Assembly (NCBI GenBank): GCA_018830885.1
Contig: JAHJRI010000203.1
Location: 1-32,718 of the forward strand
DNA length: 32,718 nucleotides
Direction of reading: 5' to 3'
Origin: a bacterium
GTDB taxonomy: Bacteria > SAR324 > XYD2-FULL-50-16
Of this stretch, positions 7,160-15,925 are shown piece after piece. The first letter of the stretch is position 1, and every line of letters begins with the position of its first letter. Below the pieces are notes generated by a model, which saw only the letters and a list, made by a program, of their open reading frames with translations, was not told the origin of the DNA and did no database searches. The translations under genes were made by a program, and so were the position numbers.

Positions 7160-8155
7160 ATGAGTACCGGTATGGCGATTACAATTATCAATGATGCTCT
7201 GGTTCGGGAGCTGATGACCATGGGAGAGTGCATCGATCTCATGAGAGAGGCGCTGAAAAACCTGTCCCGGGGCAGTGCCAGCATGCTGTTGCGCACGGCC
7301 ATGTGGCTGCCGGATAAAAAAGGGCTGCTGGGCATGATGCCTGCCTTTGACATCGGGGCAAAAGTGATGGGGTTAAAAGTCGTCAGTGTGTTCCCCGGGA
7401 ACTTTGATACCGTCTATGATTCCCACCAGGGGGGGGTGATGCTCTTTGAAACGGACAATGGCCGGCCACTGGCCCTGATCGACGGCAGTTCAATCACGGC
7501 GATTCGCACGGCTGCCGTTTCGGCTGTGGCCACCGATCTGCTGGCTCGAAGGGATGCGGGAGACCTGGCGATTCTGGGTTCCGGGACCCAGGCCCGGATG
7601 CATCTGGAGGCCCTGGCGCAGGTGCGGGATATTCGACGGATCCGGGTCTGGAGCCAGCCCCTGGATCATGCCCGGCAATTTGCCGCAGTAGCACAGGATA
7701 AACAGGGTCTGACGGTGGAGGTCATGGAAACGGCCCGGGCAGCCGTTGATGGTGCCGATATCATCTGTACCCTGACCCCGGCCCCGGAACCGATTCTTTT
7801 CGGCCAGTGGGTCCGGGAGGGTGCCCATGTCAATGCCGTGGGCTCATGCACCCCGACAGCCCGGGAGATCGATACGGATACCGTGGTCCGGTCCCGTCTG
7901 TATGTTGATCACCGGAGCTCCACGTTGCACGAAGCGGGTGATTTTCTCATTCCCAGAAATGAGGGAGCTGTATTCGACACGCATATCATCGGAGAAATCG
8001 GCGGTCTGTTACTCGGGGAGATTGAAGGGAGACAAGCAGAAACTGAGATAACCCTGTTTGAATCCCTGGGCCTGCCGGTTGAAGACCTGGCGGCAGCCCG
8101 GTTCATCTACAGCAGGGCCCTGGAAAAAGGATTGGGAACTACCGTGGATTGGTGA
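7160..8155 (+). CDS. Ornithine cyclodeaminase/mu-crystallin family protein
   Basis: A 331-residue NAD(P)-dependent enzyme. Residues 1-125 form the substrate domain with Arg45, Lys69/Lys73 and the TAIRTAA motif around Arg116. A Rossmann segment follows with LAILGSGTQA (137-145). True ornithine cyclodeaminase uses an Asp in the GGD/GSD motif (Asp228 in Pseudomonas putida); here the motif is AVGSCTPTAREID, with Cys230 in that place, as in mu-crystallin and ketimine-reductase-like members. Reduction of a cyclic imine or an amino-acid dehydrogenase reaction is therefore more likely than ornithine cyclisation. The ATG at 7160 has GGAAGGA about 12 bases upstream; ATG 7172 is an alternative. An aminotransferase and a crotonase gene follow on the same strand. 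Confidence 0.85.
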   Translation: MSTGMAITIINDALVRELMTMGECIDLMREALKNLSRGSASMLLRTAMWLPDKKGLLGMMPAFDIGAKVMGLKVVSVFPGNFDTVYDSHQGGVMLFETDNGRPLALIDGSSITAIRTAAVSAVATDLLARRDAGDLAILGSGTQARMHLEALAQVRDIRRIRVWSQPLDHARQFAAVAQDKQGLTVEVMETARAAVDGADIICTLTPAPEPILFGQWVREGAHVNAVGSCTPTAREIDTDTVVRSRLYVDHRSSTLHEAGDFLIPRNEGAVFDTHIIGEIGGLLLGEIEGRQAETEITLFESLGLPVEDLAAARFIYSRALEKGLGTTVDW

Positions 8156-8239
8156 GGAGATGCTCCATTATAGAATAAATTTTTAAAATCAGACAGTTCA
8201 GCCCCGGAAAAGGGGAACTCATCGAAAAGGCGAACCACT

Positions 8240-9145
8240 ATGACAGAGAAAGGAAAGGTATGGGTGAACGGGACCTTGATTCCCTGGGAACAGGCTACCG
8301 TGCCGCTTTTGTCCCACGGGTTTTCCCGTGGGTCTGCTATTTTTGAAGTGTTTGGTGTTCACCAGGGGGCCACGGGAATTTTTGCTTTCCGTATGGACGA
8401 GCATCTCAAACGGTTGGAAAACAGCGCCCGACTTCTGGAGATGGAACTGGCCTATTCCACGGCAGAGATGATGGCTGCTGTGAAAGAGACAGCCAGGGCA
8501 AATCATATCGGGCGGGGGCTGATCAAGATGATGGCCTACTGGAGTGAAGAGGCGGTGATCCACCTGGTGCTGAACAGTAAGCTGGATCTGGCTATTTTTG
8601 CGATCCCGGAAAGCGAGAACCTGAAGCTGGATCAAATGGATAAACCGATATCTGCCTGCTTCTCCAAATGGCGTAAAATTCACCCGGAAACCGTGCCGGT
8701 GGGCGCCAAGGCCTGTTCGAACTACCTGAACAGTTACCTGACGCGCAAGGACGCCAACAACCGCGGATTTGACATCGGCATCATGAAAGGCACGGACGGT
8801 TTTCTGGCGGAAGGATCCACGGAGTCCGTCTTTATCGTGAAGGACGGTATCCTCAAGACACCGCCGTTGGGCAGGGTGCTCAACAGTATCTCCCGGAAAT
8901 CCATTCTTGAGGCGGCACCGGTCCTGGGCATCCCCTGCCTGGAAACAATCATCGCTCCCGAGGAGCTGCTCACGGCCGACGAGATGTTTACCGCTCACAC
9001 CGGTGTTAAAATCCACTCGATCAACCGCTTTGAAGACCGGACGCTGCAGGCGCCGGGGCCGGTGAGCAAAAAACTGATTGCATTTGTCGAACAACTGGTC
9101 AGGGTGAATGATGACCGGTTTAAACACTGGTTTCAGCCACTTTAG
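8240..9145 (+). CDS. Class IV (branched-chain type) aminotransferase
   Basis: A 301-residue PLP enzyme of fold type IV, related to IlvE, D-amino-acid transaminase and aminodeoxychorismate lyase. The Schiff-base lysine is Lys157 in GAKACSNYLNSYL, and Glu191 in FLAEGSTESVFIV is the expected ligand of the pyridine nitrogen. The C-terminal phosphate loop is degenerate: SISRKSILEAA replaces the usual GITR. It lies 84 bases after the mu-crystallin-family gene and 35 before the crotonase gene, so the three may form one unit acting on an amino acid and its acyl-CoA product. AAAGG about ten bases upstream supports the start. Branched-chain specificity cannot be claimed from sequence. Confidence 0.88.
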   Translation: MTEKGKVWVNGTLIPWEQATVPLLSHGFSRGSAIFEVFGVHQGATGIFAFRMDEHLKRLENSARLLEMELAYSTAEMMAAVKETARANHIGRGLIKMMAYWSEEAVIHLVLNSKLDLAIFAIPESENLKLDQMDKPISACFSKWRKIHPETVPVGAKACSNYLNSYLTRKDANNRGFDIGIMKGTDGFLAEGSTESVFIVKDGILKTPPLGRVLNSISRKSILEAAPVLGIPCLETIIAPEELLTADEMFTAHTGVKIHSINRFEDRTLQAPGPVSKKLIAFVEQLVRVNDDRFKHWFQPL

Positions 9146-9180
9146 CGGAGATCTCAATCCCCATCAAAACGAGAAACAGA

Positions 9181-10035
9181 ATGTCTGAATCTGGTGTATT
9201 CGAAACAATCCGTTATGAGATCCCGGCCGCTGGCGTGGCCCGTATCGTCCTGAACCGTCCGGAACGGGCGAACGCCCAGGATATACGAATGATCTATGAG
9301 CTCAATGCAGCCTTTGACCGGGCTGCTTTTGATGAGACGGTCAGGGTCATCATTCTGGCTGCTGCCGGCAAGCATTTCTCCTCAGGGCATGATCTGGGGG
9401 ACCCGTCTGATATCAAGGACTTTAAACCGGTGAACAACTGGGGGGGCTTTGATCAGCCGGGAGCGGAAGGCCGCATGTCTGTTGAACAGGAGATCTATTT
9501 CGGTATGTGCTGGCGCTGGCGAAACCTGCCCAAGCCAACCATGGCCCAGGTCCAGGGAAAGACCATTGCAGGCGGCTTGATGCTCGCCTGGATCTGTGAT
9601 CTGATCATTGCCAGCGAAGAGGCTACTTTTTCGGACCCGGTGGTCGCATTTGGTGTGAACGGGGTTGAATACTTTGCACACCCCTGGGAAGTGGGAGCCC
9701 GCAAAGCCAAGGAGATGCTGTTTACAGGCGAGGCACTCACCGCAGCAGAAGCGTATCAGCTGGGCATGGTTAATCATGTGGTCCAGCTGGCTGCCCTGGC
9801 AGATTTCACCCTGGATATGGCCATCAGGATCGCCCAACGTCCGGCCATGGGTTTGCGACTGGCGAAACAGTCGGTGAATCAGGCGCTGGATGCACAGGGG
9901 TTCTGGACAGCGTTGCAGTCTGCCATGTCCCTGCAGCAGCTTGGACACTCACATAACATGCAGATTCACAAAACCCCGATAGACCCGAACGGTCTGGAGG
10001 TGATCCGGAACATGTCGCAGAAGAAGAAACAGTGA
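9181..10035 (+). CDS. Enoyl-CoA hydratase/isomerase (crotonase) family protein
   Basis: A 284-residue crotonase-fold protein. Both oxyanion-hole segments are clear: GKHFSSGHDL (about 63-72) and GKTIAGGLML (about 121-130). In classical hydratases a catalytic Glu follows Pro in a QPE motif; here the aligned segment is FSDPVVAFGVNGVEYF, so that Glu is absent while a nearby Glu in GVEYF is present. The protein may catalyse another crotonase reaction (isomerisation, hydrolysis, C-C bond cleavage) or hydration by a variant mechanism. It is the last gene of the plus-strand group and ends 24 bases before the converging kinase gene. Confidence 0.88.
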   Translation: MSESGVFETIRYEIPAAGVARIVLNRPERANAQDIRMIYELNAAFDRAAFDETVRVIILAAAGKHFSSGHDLGDPSDIKDFKPVNNWGGFDQPGAEGRMSVEQEIYFGMCWRWRNLPKPTMAQVQGKTIAGGLMLAWICDLIIASEEATFSDPVVAFGVNGVEYFAHPWEVGARKAKEMLFTGEALTAAEAYQLGMVNHVVQLAALADFTLDMAIRIAQRPAMGLRLAKQSVNQALDAQGFWTALQSAMSLQQLGHSHNMQIHKTPIDPNGLEVIRNMSQKKKQ

Positions 10036-10059
10036 CCTTTTTCTCAAACCTCCGGGATC

Positions 10060-12021
10060 TTACTGCTTGAATATCTGGCGGATGGTGGCGGTCAGGTTGG
10101 CCAGTTTGACAGGTTTCATGGTGAAACTGTGGATTCCCATTTTGGCTGCTTTTGCTTCGGAAATAACACTGCTGTAGCCGGTTGCCAGTATGATGGGAAT
10201 GTCCGGCCGGATGCTGAGAATTTTCTGACTCAACTGAGCGCCGGTCATTTTGGGCATGGCCTGATCTGTAAATATCAGGTCGAACTGGTCGGGATTGGCT
10301 TGAAACAAATCCAGGGCTTCTTCACCGTTAAGTCTGACGGAAACCTGATAGCCCAGGTTTTGCAGGGCAATCTGGTAGAATTTGGCCAGTGGTTCCTCAT
10401 CTTCCACGATCAGGATATGTTCCTTTCCCTGTTTTGCGGGGGCATCTGGTTCGGTCCTACGGGCATGATATGGTTTTGCCTTTGGCAGAAAGACATGAAA
10501 GGCGGTTCCCTCCCGGGGTTCACTTTCAACCATGATTTTGCCATTGTGGTTTTGAAGAATTCCATGCACAACGGATAATCCGAGTCCACTGCCTTCACCG
10601 ATGCCTTTGGTGGTGAAAAAAGGTTCAAATATCCGCGCCCTGATTTCCGGAGTCATCCCATGGCCATTATCACTGATGGTCAGTTTCAGGTAATCCTTAT
10701 CTTTATCCAGTTCCGAAAATGGATAGACATTTTCCTGGTACTTCGCTGGTTCCAGCTTGACTTCCAGCACTCCGCCCGCATCTGCCATCGCATGATTGGC
10801 GTTGGAACAGAGGTTGATGATCACCTGATGGATCTGTACAGCGTTTGCCATGATAAAATCATCAAAACGGATCAGATTCTGGCGGATTTCAATGTGGGAT
10901 GGCAGGGTTGCCCGCATCATTTTCAGGGCGTCCCCGATGAGCAGGGAAAACCGCATCGGTTTCAGTTTCTGTTCTCCGCTGCGACTGAAGGTCAGAAGTT
11001 GGGATACCAGTTCCACCGCCCGTTCCCCGCCTTTCTGGACCTCTTGAAGGTACTCAATGGCCGGACTGTTTTCGGGCTGTTCTTCCAGGGCTAATTGGGT
11101 GAATCCCAGCAATGTACTGAGAATATTATTGAAGTCATGGGCAATGCCACCTGCCAGGGTCCCAATGGCTTCCATTTTCTGTGACTGCCGAAGTTGCTCC
11201 TCCAGTTTTCGCCTTTTTTCGTCAGCCCTTTTTCGTTCGGCAACTTCCGTTTGCAACTGCTCGTTTGTTCGCATCAGGTCGGAGGTCCGTTCTTCGACCA
11301 TTTGCTGCAGGGAGTCGCGATACTGAACCAGTTCGATTTCTGCCTGTTTGCGTTCCTCAATCTCCTTCAGCATTTTCTTATGCGTGATTTCGTATTGCTG
11401 CGCTTTGCTGGTGGTGACGGACAGTTTTTCGGTCAATATCATGGAAAACAGGCGATAAAACGTATGCTGGAGCGTATCGGTGTCAATATCGGTATACTTG
11501 CCGATATCTCTGGCTTTAATACTGAATATCTTGATAGGGGAAAGTGCTCTCACGGTGGCGGAGCATGTTTTTCCACTGATGCTGCTCATCTCACCGAAAA
11601 TGTCCCCTGATCGCTGCAGATTTAAAATGAATTCATTTCCGGCATAGACCCCGACGGAACCCTCGATCAGGAAAAAGATTTTCGAGTTTTTCTCACCCTC
11701 TTTCAGGATGATTGCCCCTTTGGGATAGTCCACCAGGTCGGAGAGGGGATTCAGTTGCTGCAACAGCGGTTCCGGCAGATGGGAAAAAAGACGGGACTCT
11801 TTCAGATATTGAACCACTTCCTGATTTTCCCTGTAAATAAACTGATTTGTTTTTTCCAGGTGTTCTGGTGTTAATTCTGTAATATCATCCGTCTGAAACA
11901 GTTTATCCACTTCCGATTTTTCAACCGGTTCCACAGGTTCATCGCTGGTGGTGGTGAGCTGTCGACGGAGTTCGTTTAATTCTCTGATCAGCTGGTCCTT
12001 TGTCTTGTCTTCGTCTCGCAT
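10060..12021 (-). CDS. Hybrid histidine kinase with cyclic-nucleotide-type sensor domain and receiver
   Basis: A 653-residue soluble sensor kinase with no membrane segment. Order: short coiled coil (1-25); cNMP/CRP-like domain (about 75-200; KGAIILKEGE, GDIFGEMSSISG); coiled coil (210-285); HisKA with phospho-accepting His295 in IAHDFNN; HATPase with N-box Asn403/Asn407, G1 box DNGHGM (451-456) and G2 box GSGLGLS (477-483); a C-terminal receiver with Asp586 in TDQAMP and Lys636. The IAHDFNN/LTFSR pattern is that of the HPK4-like hybrid kinases. AAGGA upstream supports the start. It is divergent from the second hybrid kinase across a 460-base gap. The ligand and downstream regulator are not visible. 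Confidence 0.92.
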   Translation of the reverse strand: MRDEDKTKDQLIRELNELRRQLTTTSDEPVEPVEKSEVDKLFQTDDITELTPEHLEKTNQFIYRENQEVVQYLKESRLFSHLPEPLLQQLNPLSDLVDYPKGAIILKEGEKNSKIFFLIEGSVGVYAGNEFILNLQRSGDIFGEMSSISGKTCSATVRALSPIKIFSIKARDIGKYTDIDTDTLQHTFYRLFSMILTEKLSVTTSKAQQYEITHKKMLKEIEERKQAEIELVQYRDSLQQMVEERTSDLMRTNEQLQTEVAERKRADEKRRKLEEQLRQSQKMEAIGTLAGGIAHDFNNILSTLLGFTQLALEEQPENSPAIEYLQEVQKGGERAVELVSQLLTFSRSGEQKLKPMRFSLLIGDALKMMRATLPSHIEIRQNLIRFDDFIMANAVQIHQVIINLCSNANHAMADAGGVLEVKLEPAKYQENVYPFSELDKDKDYLKLTISDNGHGMTPEIRARIFEPFFTTKGIGEGSGLGLSVVHGILQNHNGKIMVESEPREGTAFHVFLPKAKPYHARRTEPDAPAKQGKEHILIVEDEEPLAKFYQIALQNLGYQVSVRLNGEEALDLFQANPDQFDLIFTDQAMPKMTGAQLSQKILSIRPDIPIILATGYSSVISEAKAAKMGIHSFTMKPVKLANLTATIRQIFKQ

Positions 12022-12481
12022 GGTTTCCTTGTCACTTTTTGATTGACATGCCTATCGGCTTTCAGACCAGATCATTCTGACGATCTTCAAAACGTTGCCC
12101 GACACTTTTCAGGAAAGGATTTCTTTCCAATCGACCGATGGAGTGGATGGAAAGAGAATAGGAGACTGTTTAGTCAGGGTCAAGCAGAAATTGTCTGTTT
12201 TATGTCCACTGATTAATCTTCGGCCGGACCGGGTGATCGATATCAGTTTGTTGTGGGGCTTCGTCGCAACACCGACCTTGAGTCTCGGGGAAAAACGGTT
12301 GAATAGCAGACTGATCATTTTTATTCACAGGAACCCTATCCTTGTGATAGGGTCAGAGTTTAAAAACTGAAACCTTGGAAACAGGTGTTCCATTGATGGG
12401 GAAGCGCACATCCAACCCTCACGCTGCATCCAGACGCCTGTAAATGGTTTCCCAACCTATTCCTATCCATTATTTGGCAAC
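12022..12481. other. Intergenic region between divergent kinases
   Basis: No gene I can support lies in these 460 bases. They must contain promoters for both flanking kinases, but I see no convincing -35/-10 or -24/-12 pair. The one clear structure is the hairpin at 12333-12353. Confidence 0.5.
12333..12353. promoter_or_regulatory. 8-bp hairpin/dyad between divergent kinase genes
   Basis: ACCCTATC-CTTGT-GATAGGGT is a perfect 8-bp inverted repeat with a 5-base loop, 129 bases before the plus-strand kinase. It has no adjacent T-run. It may be an operator or a transcript stem-loop. Confidence 0.4.
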
Positions 12482-14560
12482 ATGCTGGAAATACTGATTG
12501 ACCATCTGAAATGCGGGGTCACCGTTTTAGATAAAAGCCAAACGATCATCCGGGTAAATAGCGCCTTTTCATCATTATTTAATAAAAATAACAATGATCT
12601 GGAAGGGACGATCCTGGCGGATTGGTTCACCGGTTTTTTTGATAAAAAAGCCAGTGAACGGTGGGACCGGATGGTAACAGAGGCAGAGCAGAATATCCAA
12701 AGCCCGGATGGTCAGTTCAAGGTCAAGTCAGACCAGGGAATCCGGCTGTTGGAGGCACATGTTGTTGTGATCGACGAATCGACACGACAGGGTGATGCGT
12801 TTTTGATTGCTTATTGGCGGGACATTACCGAAATTGAGGCTCTGAAATCGGAGTTGACCGATCTCAAATTCATGGCGGAATCGGCGGGCGCCGAACTGAC
12901 GGAAACCAACACCATTCTGACCCAGGCATATCAGGAGGCAGAAGCGGCCAACAAGGCTAAAAGCGAGTTCCTGGCCAACATGAGTCATGAGATTCGCACC
13001 CCCATGAATGGAGTCCTGGGGATGATTGAAATGCTGCTGGAGACGGATCTGAACATGGAACAGACCGACTATGCGGATTCCGTTCGCAGCAGTGCCGAAT
13101 CTCTGCTGGTACTGATCAACGATATTCTCGACTTCTCAAAGATTGAAGCCGGGAAACTGGATCTGGAATCGATCGATTTTAATCTGCGGGTGACGCTCGA
13201 GGAACTGAACGATGTGATGGCTTTAAAGGCCTATGAAAAGGGGATCGATTATGATTGTCTCATCCGAAAGGAAGTTCCGACACTGCTCAAGGGAGATCCT
13301 GCCAGATTAAGGCAGGTGCTGACAAATCTCACCGGCAACGCTGTAAAATTTGTGGAAAGAGGCGAGGTTGCGATTCATGTCGATCTGGTCAGTGAGAGCG
13401 AGAATAAGGTTGAGTTGTTGTTTGAGATCATTGATACCGGCATTGGTATTCCTGCAGAGAAGATTGAGCGGTTGTTCAAATCGTTTTCCCAGGTTGACAC
13501 ATCGACGACGCGAAAATATGGGGGAACGGGGCTGGGATTAAAAATATCCAAGCAGCTGACCGAACTGATGGGTGGTAAAATCAGTGTTGAAAGCGAAATG
13601 GGAAAAGGGTCGACATTCCGCTTCTCCGCCTGTTTTGAAAAAAGGATAACGAGCGGGGCTGACCTTGAAGAAATCCCTCAAAACATTCAAAAGGAACGGA
13701 TTCTAATTGTCGACGATAATCTGACAAGCCGGAAAGTGCTGGCTGAACACCTGAACTCCTGGGGTTGCGATTTCGAGACGGCTGAAAGCAGCCCTGACGC
13801 CCTGGACAAACTGGCTCAGGCAGTGGCACAGGAAAAACCATTCCGTATCGCCATCATCAGCATGCTGATGATTGACGCCAGCGGTGAAGAACTGGGCAAT
13901 CGGATTAAACAAAACCCCAGACTCTCAAGAACCGCCCTGGTGATGGTGACGACGATCGGGCAGCGGGGAGACGCCGTAAGACTGAAAAATGCCGGTTTCT
14001 CGGCCTTTCTGATACGCCCTCTGAAAAAATCCCTGCTTTTCGATTGTCTGAGAACGGTGATTGGTGCGATTGATCCGGGAGACGGGGACGCTCCGCCTGA
14101 CCTGATAACTCGCTTCACATTGCAGGATCAGAAACCGGAAACAGTCACGCCGACAGTAAAACTCAATATTCTGCTGGCTGAAGACAATCCCATGAATCAA
14201 AAAGTGGCCATGAAGATGCTCCAGAAACTGGGACATGATGTTTCAGTAGCAGACGACGGACAGGAGGCCCTGGATATGTTTCTGCATGAATCTTTCGACC
14301 TGATTCTCATGGATGGTAACATGCCGAACCTGGACGGCCTGGAAGCGACCCGCAGGATCAGGGAGATCGAAGCCAGGCAGAAACCCGGGCCGGGAGACCT
14401 TCCAGCCAGGATTCCCATCATAGCCCTGACAGCAAATGCCATGAAAGGCGACCGGGAACGGTTTCTGGCGGCAGGCATGGATGAGTTCCTGACAAAACCC
14501 TTCAAGAAAAAGGATCTGGTTGAGGTCCTGGAACCATTCGGTCCCCGCCTGCCGGTATAA
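12482..14560 (+). CDS. Hybrid histidine kinase with PAS domain and two receivers
   Basis: A 692-residue soluble BarA/RcsC-like hybrid kinase. Order: PAS-like sensor (about 1-115, ending WRDITEIEALK); coiled coil (115-160); HisKA with His169 in NMSHEIRTPMNG; HATPase with Asn286 in NLTGNAVKF, DTGIGI (318-323) and GGTGLGL (347-353); receiver 1 (about 405-525); receiver 2 (about 560-685) with Asp611 in LMDGNMP and Lys672 in TKPFKK. Receiver 1 is degenerate: Ser460 stands where the phospho-Asp should be (IIS-MLM) and Arg512 replaces the conserved Lys. Receiver 2 is intact. There is no Hpt domain, so a separate phosphotransfer protein is expected. No clear ribosome binding site precedes the ATG. 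Confidence 0.92.
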   Translation: MLEILIDHLKCGVTVLDKSQTIIRVNSAFSSLFNKNNNDLEGTILADWFTGFFDKKASERWDRMVTEAEQNIQSPDGQFKVKSDQGIRLLEAHVVVIDESTRQGDAFLIAYWRDITEIEALKSELTDLKFMAESAGAELTETNTILTQAYQEAEAANKAKSEFLANMSHEIRTPMNGVLGMIEMLLETDLNMEQTDYADSVRSSAESLLVLINDILDFSKIEAGKLDLESIDFNLRVTLEELNDVMALKAYEKGIDYDCLIRKEVPTLLKGDPARLRQVLTNLTGNAVKFVERGEVAIHVDLVSESENKVELLFEIIDTGIGIPAEKIERLFKSFSQVDTSTTRKYGGTGLGLKISKQLTELMGGKISVESEMGKGSTFRFSACFEKRITSGADLEEIPQNIQKERILIVDDNLTSRKVLAEHLNSWGCDFETAESSPDALDKLAQAVAQEKPFRIAIISMLMIDASGEELGNRIKQNPRLSRTALVMVTTIGQRGDAVRLKNAGFSAFLIRPLKKSLLFDCLRTVIGAIDPGDGDAPPDLITRFTLQDQKPETVTPTVKLNILLAEDNPMNQKVAMKMLQKLGHDVSVADDGQEALDMFLHESFDLILMDGNMPNLDGLEATRRIREIEARQKPGPGDLPARIPIIALTANAMKGDRERFLAAGMDEFLTKPFKKKDLVEVLEPFGPRLPV

Positions 14561-14611
14561 TCCCTTCCGAAGACAACCCCCTGCACTCCGGAAGCGCCGT
14601 TTAGCCCATGT

Positions 14612-15925
14612 TTAATCGATGGCGTGCAGTCTTCCATCCATGGTGCGGGCGAACATCGTTCCTCCTGAATATGCAAGGTTGGCGGTGAGTGGTGCTCCCA
14701 GGTAAATCTTGTGGAGCAGATGCCCGTCTGCCTGTTGCAGAGAGTAGAGAAATCCGCCCTGAGATCCGAAATAAACCTGGTCCCCAACGGTGATGGGCGC
14801 GGTGGTGATGGCGGATTCGGCATTGAACTCCCAGAGAACCGTTCGTCGTGTGGCATCCAGGGCGTAACACCAGCCCAGATGATCCCCGATGAATAACCGT
14901 TCCGGGGTAACGGCAGGGGACGAAATAAAACGGCCGGGTTGATGGGGAGAGACGATACGTCCCATGGATCCTGCCTGGGCCGTGGGACGGGGTATGGGGA
15001 TGCCCATGACCCACAGTTGCGCCCAGAGTCTTTTAATGAAAAGACTTCCCGGGTAAGTTCGGGCATGGTGGCTCAAGGTGTAGAGTTTTCCGTCTGCAGG
15101 GACAAAATGCACAAGATCACCGGTGATGACGGGGGCATCATTAAGCAGGCTGCTGACAAGGAAAAGAAGTCGCTGTGCGCCGGTTCTGGCATCCAGGCCA
15201 AACAACTGGTTGTCGTTGTTGGCTGCATAAAGGGTGTCATGGCGCACACTGGGTGAATAACGGACACTGCTTCCGATCGCTGTTTTCCAGATGACTTTTC
15301 CATTGAGTGCGTCCAGGGCATACAGGTTTCCATCGGCCGATCCGATATAAAGAACCCCTTTTTCGACCACCGGGGAGTTGTCAATAAAGTTTCCGGTCTG
15401 GTATTGCCATTGAACCTCTCCGTTGAGCCTGTCGAGTGCAATGATCCGGCCATCCAGCAACCCGAAGAAAATCAATTCGTCAGCCAGCGCGGGGGTGGTT
15501 TCCACCGGACCGGTGGTTGGGTAGACCCATATCACCGAACCATCTTCCCCTTTCAGGGCGATGACCCTGCCAACATCCCCCACATACACGATGCCATCAG
15601 CAGTCACCGGGGATGAAGGGAGGCTTCCCGCCAGGGCCAGCGACCAGCGCACAGACCCAGAGATCGCAGTGTTTCCGGGAGAATGGCGGGTGTGGGCTGA
15701 ATCTCCTCCAGACGTCTGCCAACGGTCGGGACCCGAGAATGAGGTCATGGTTGATACCGGATGCCGAAACAGGGGCCATGGGTTTCTGAAATAGGGGGTC
15801 AGATAAAGGACAATCACGATCAACACTCCAACCGGGACCAGGAGCATCAGGACTGTTTTCCATCGCGATTTCCGCAGCGTGCCCCTCTCATTATTGTCGA
15901 ACCATTTGTGCAGGTTATTGCTCAT
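14612..15925 (-). CDS. Membrane-anchored PQQ-type beta-propeller protein
   Basis: A 437-residue protein. A single hydrophobic segment at about 24-43 follows a basic N-terminus, so the remainder should face the periplasm. Repeats of the PQQ/BamB type follow: GVLYIGSADGNLYALDALNGKVIWK, broken here after GNLYALD, is the clearest; related blades occur from about 85 to the end. No lipobox Cys or dehydrogenase active site is evident, so this looks like a scaffold or binding propeller rather than a quinoprotein enzyme. Its ATG overlaps the TGA of the upstream PLP-enzyme gene (ATGA), which implies coupled translation. It is the last gene of the five-gene minus-strand operon. Confidence 0.85.
   Translation of the reverse strand: MSNNLHKWFDNNERGTLRKSRWKTVLMLLVPVGVLIVIVLYLTPYFRNPWPLFRHPVSTMTSFSGPDRWQTSGGDSAHTRHSPGNTAISGSVRWSLALAGSLPSSPVTADGIVYVGDVGRVIALKGEDGSVIWVYPTTGPVETTPALADELIFFGLLDGRIIALDRLNGEVQWQYQTGNFIDNSPVVEKGVLYIGSADGNLYALDALNGKVIWKTAIGSSVRYSPSVRHDTLYAANNDNQLFGLDARTGAQRLLFLVSSLLNDAPVITGDLVHFVPADGKLYTLSHHARTYPGSLFIKRLWAQLWVMGIPIPRPTAQAGSMGRIVSPHQPGRFISSPAVTPERLFIGDHLGWCYALDATRRTVLWEFNAESAITTAPITVGDQVYFGSQGGFLYSLQQADGHLLHKIYLGAPLTANLAYSGGTMFARTMDGRLHAID

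Noticed and set aside
6823..7194. 123-codon frame treated as an intact gene
   Set aside because: Only about 28 codons resemble a known protein, the rest has no similarity, and it overlaps the start of the next real gene; better read as a relic.
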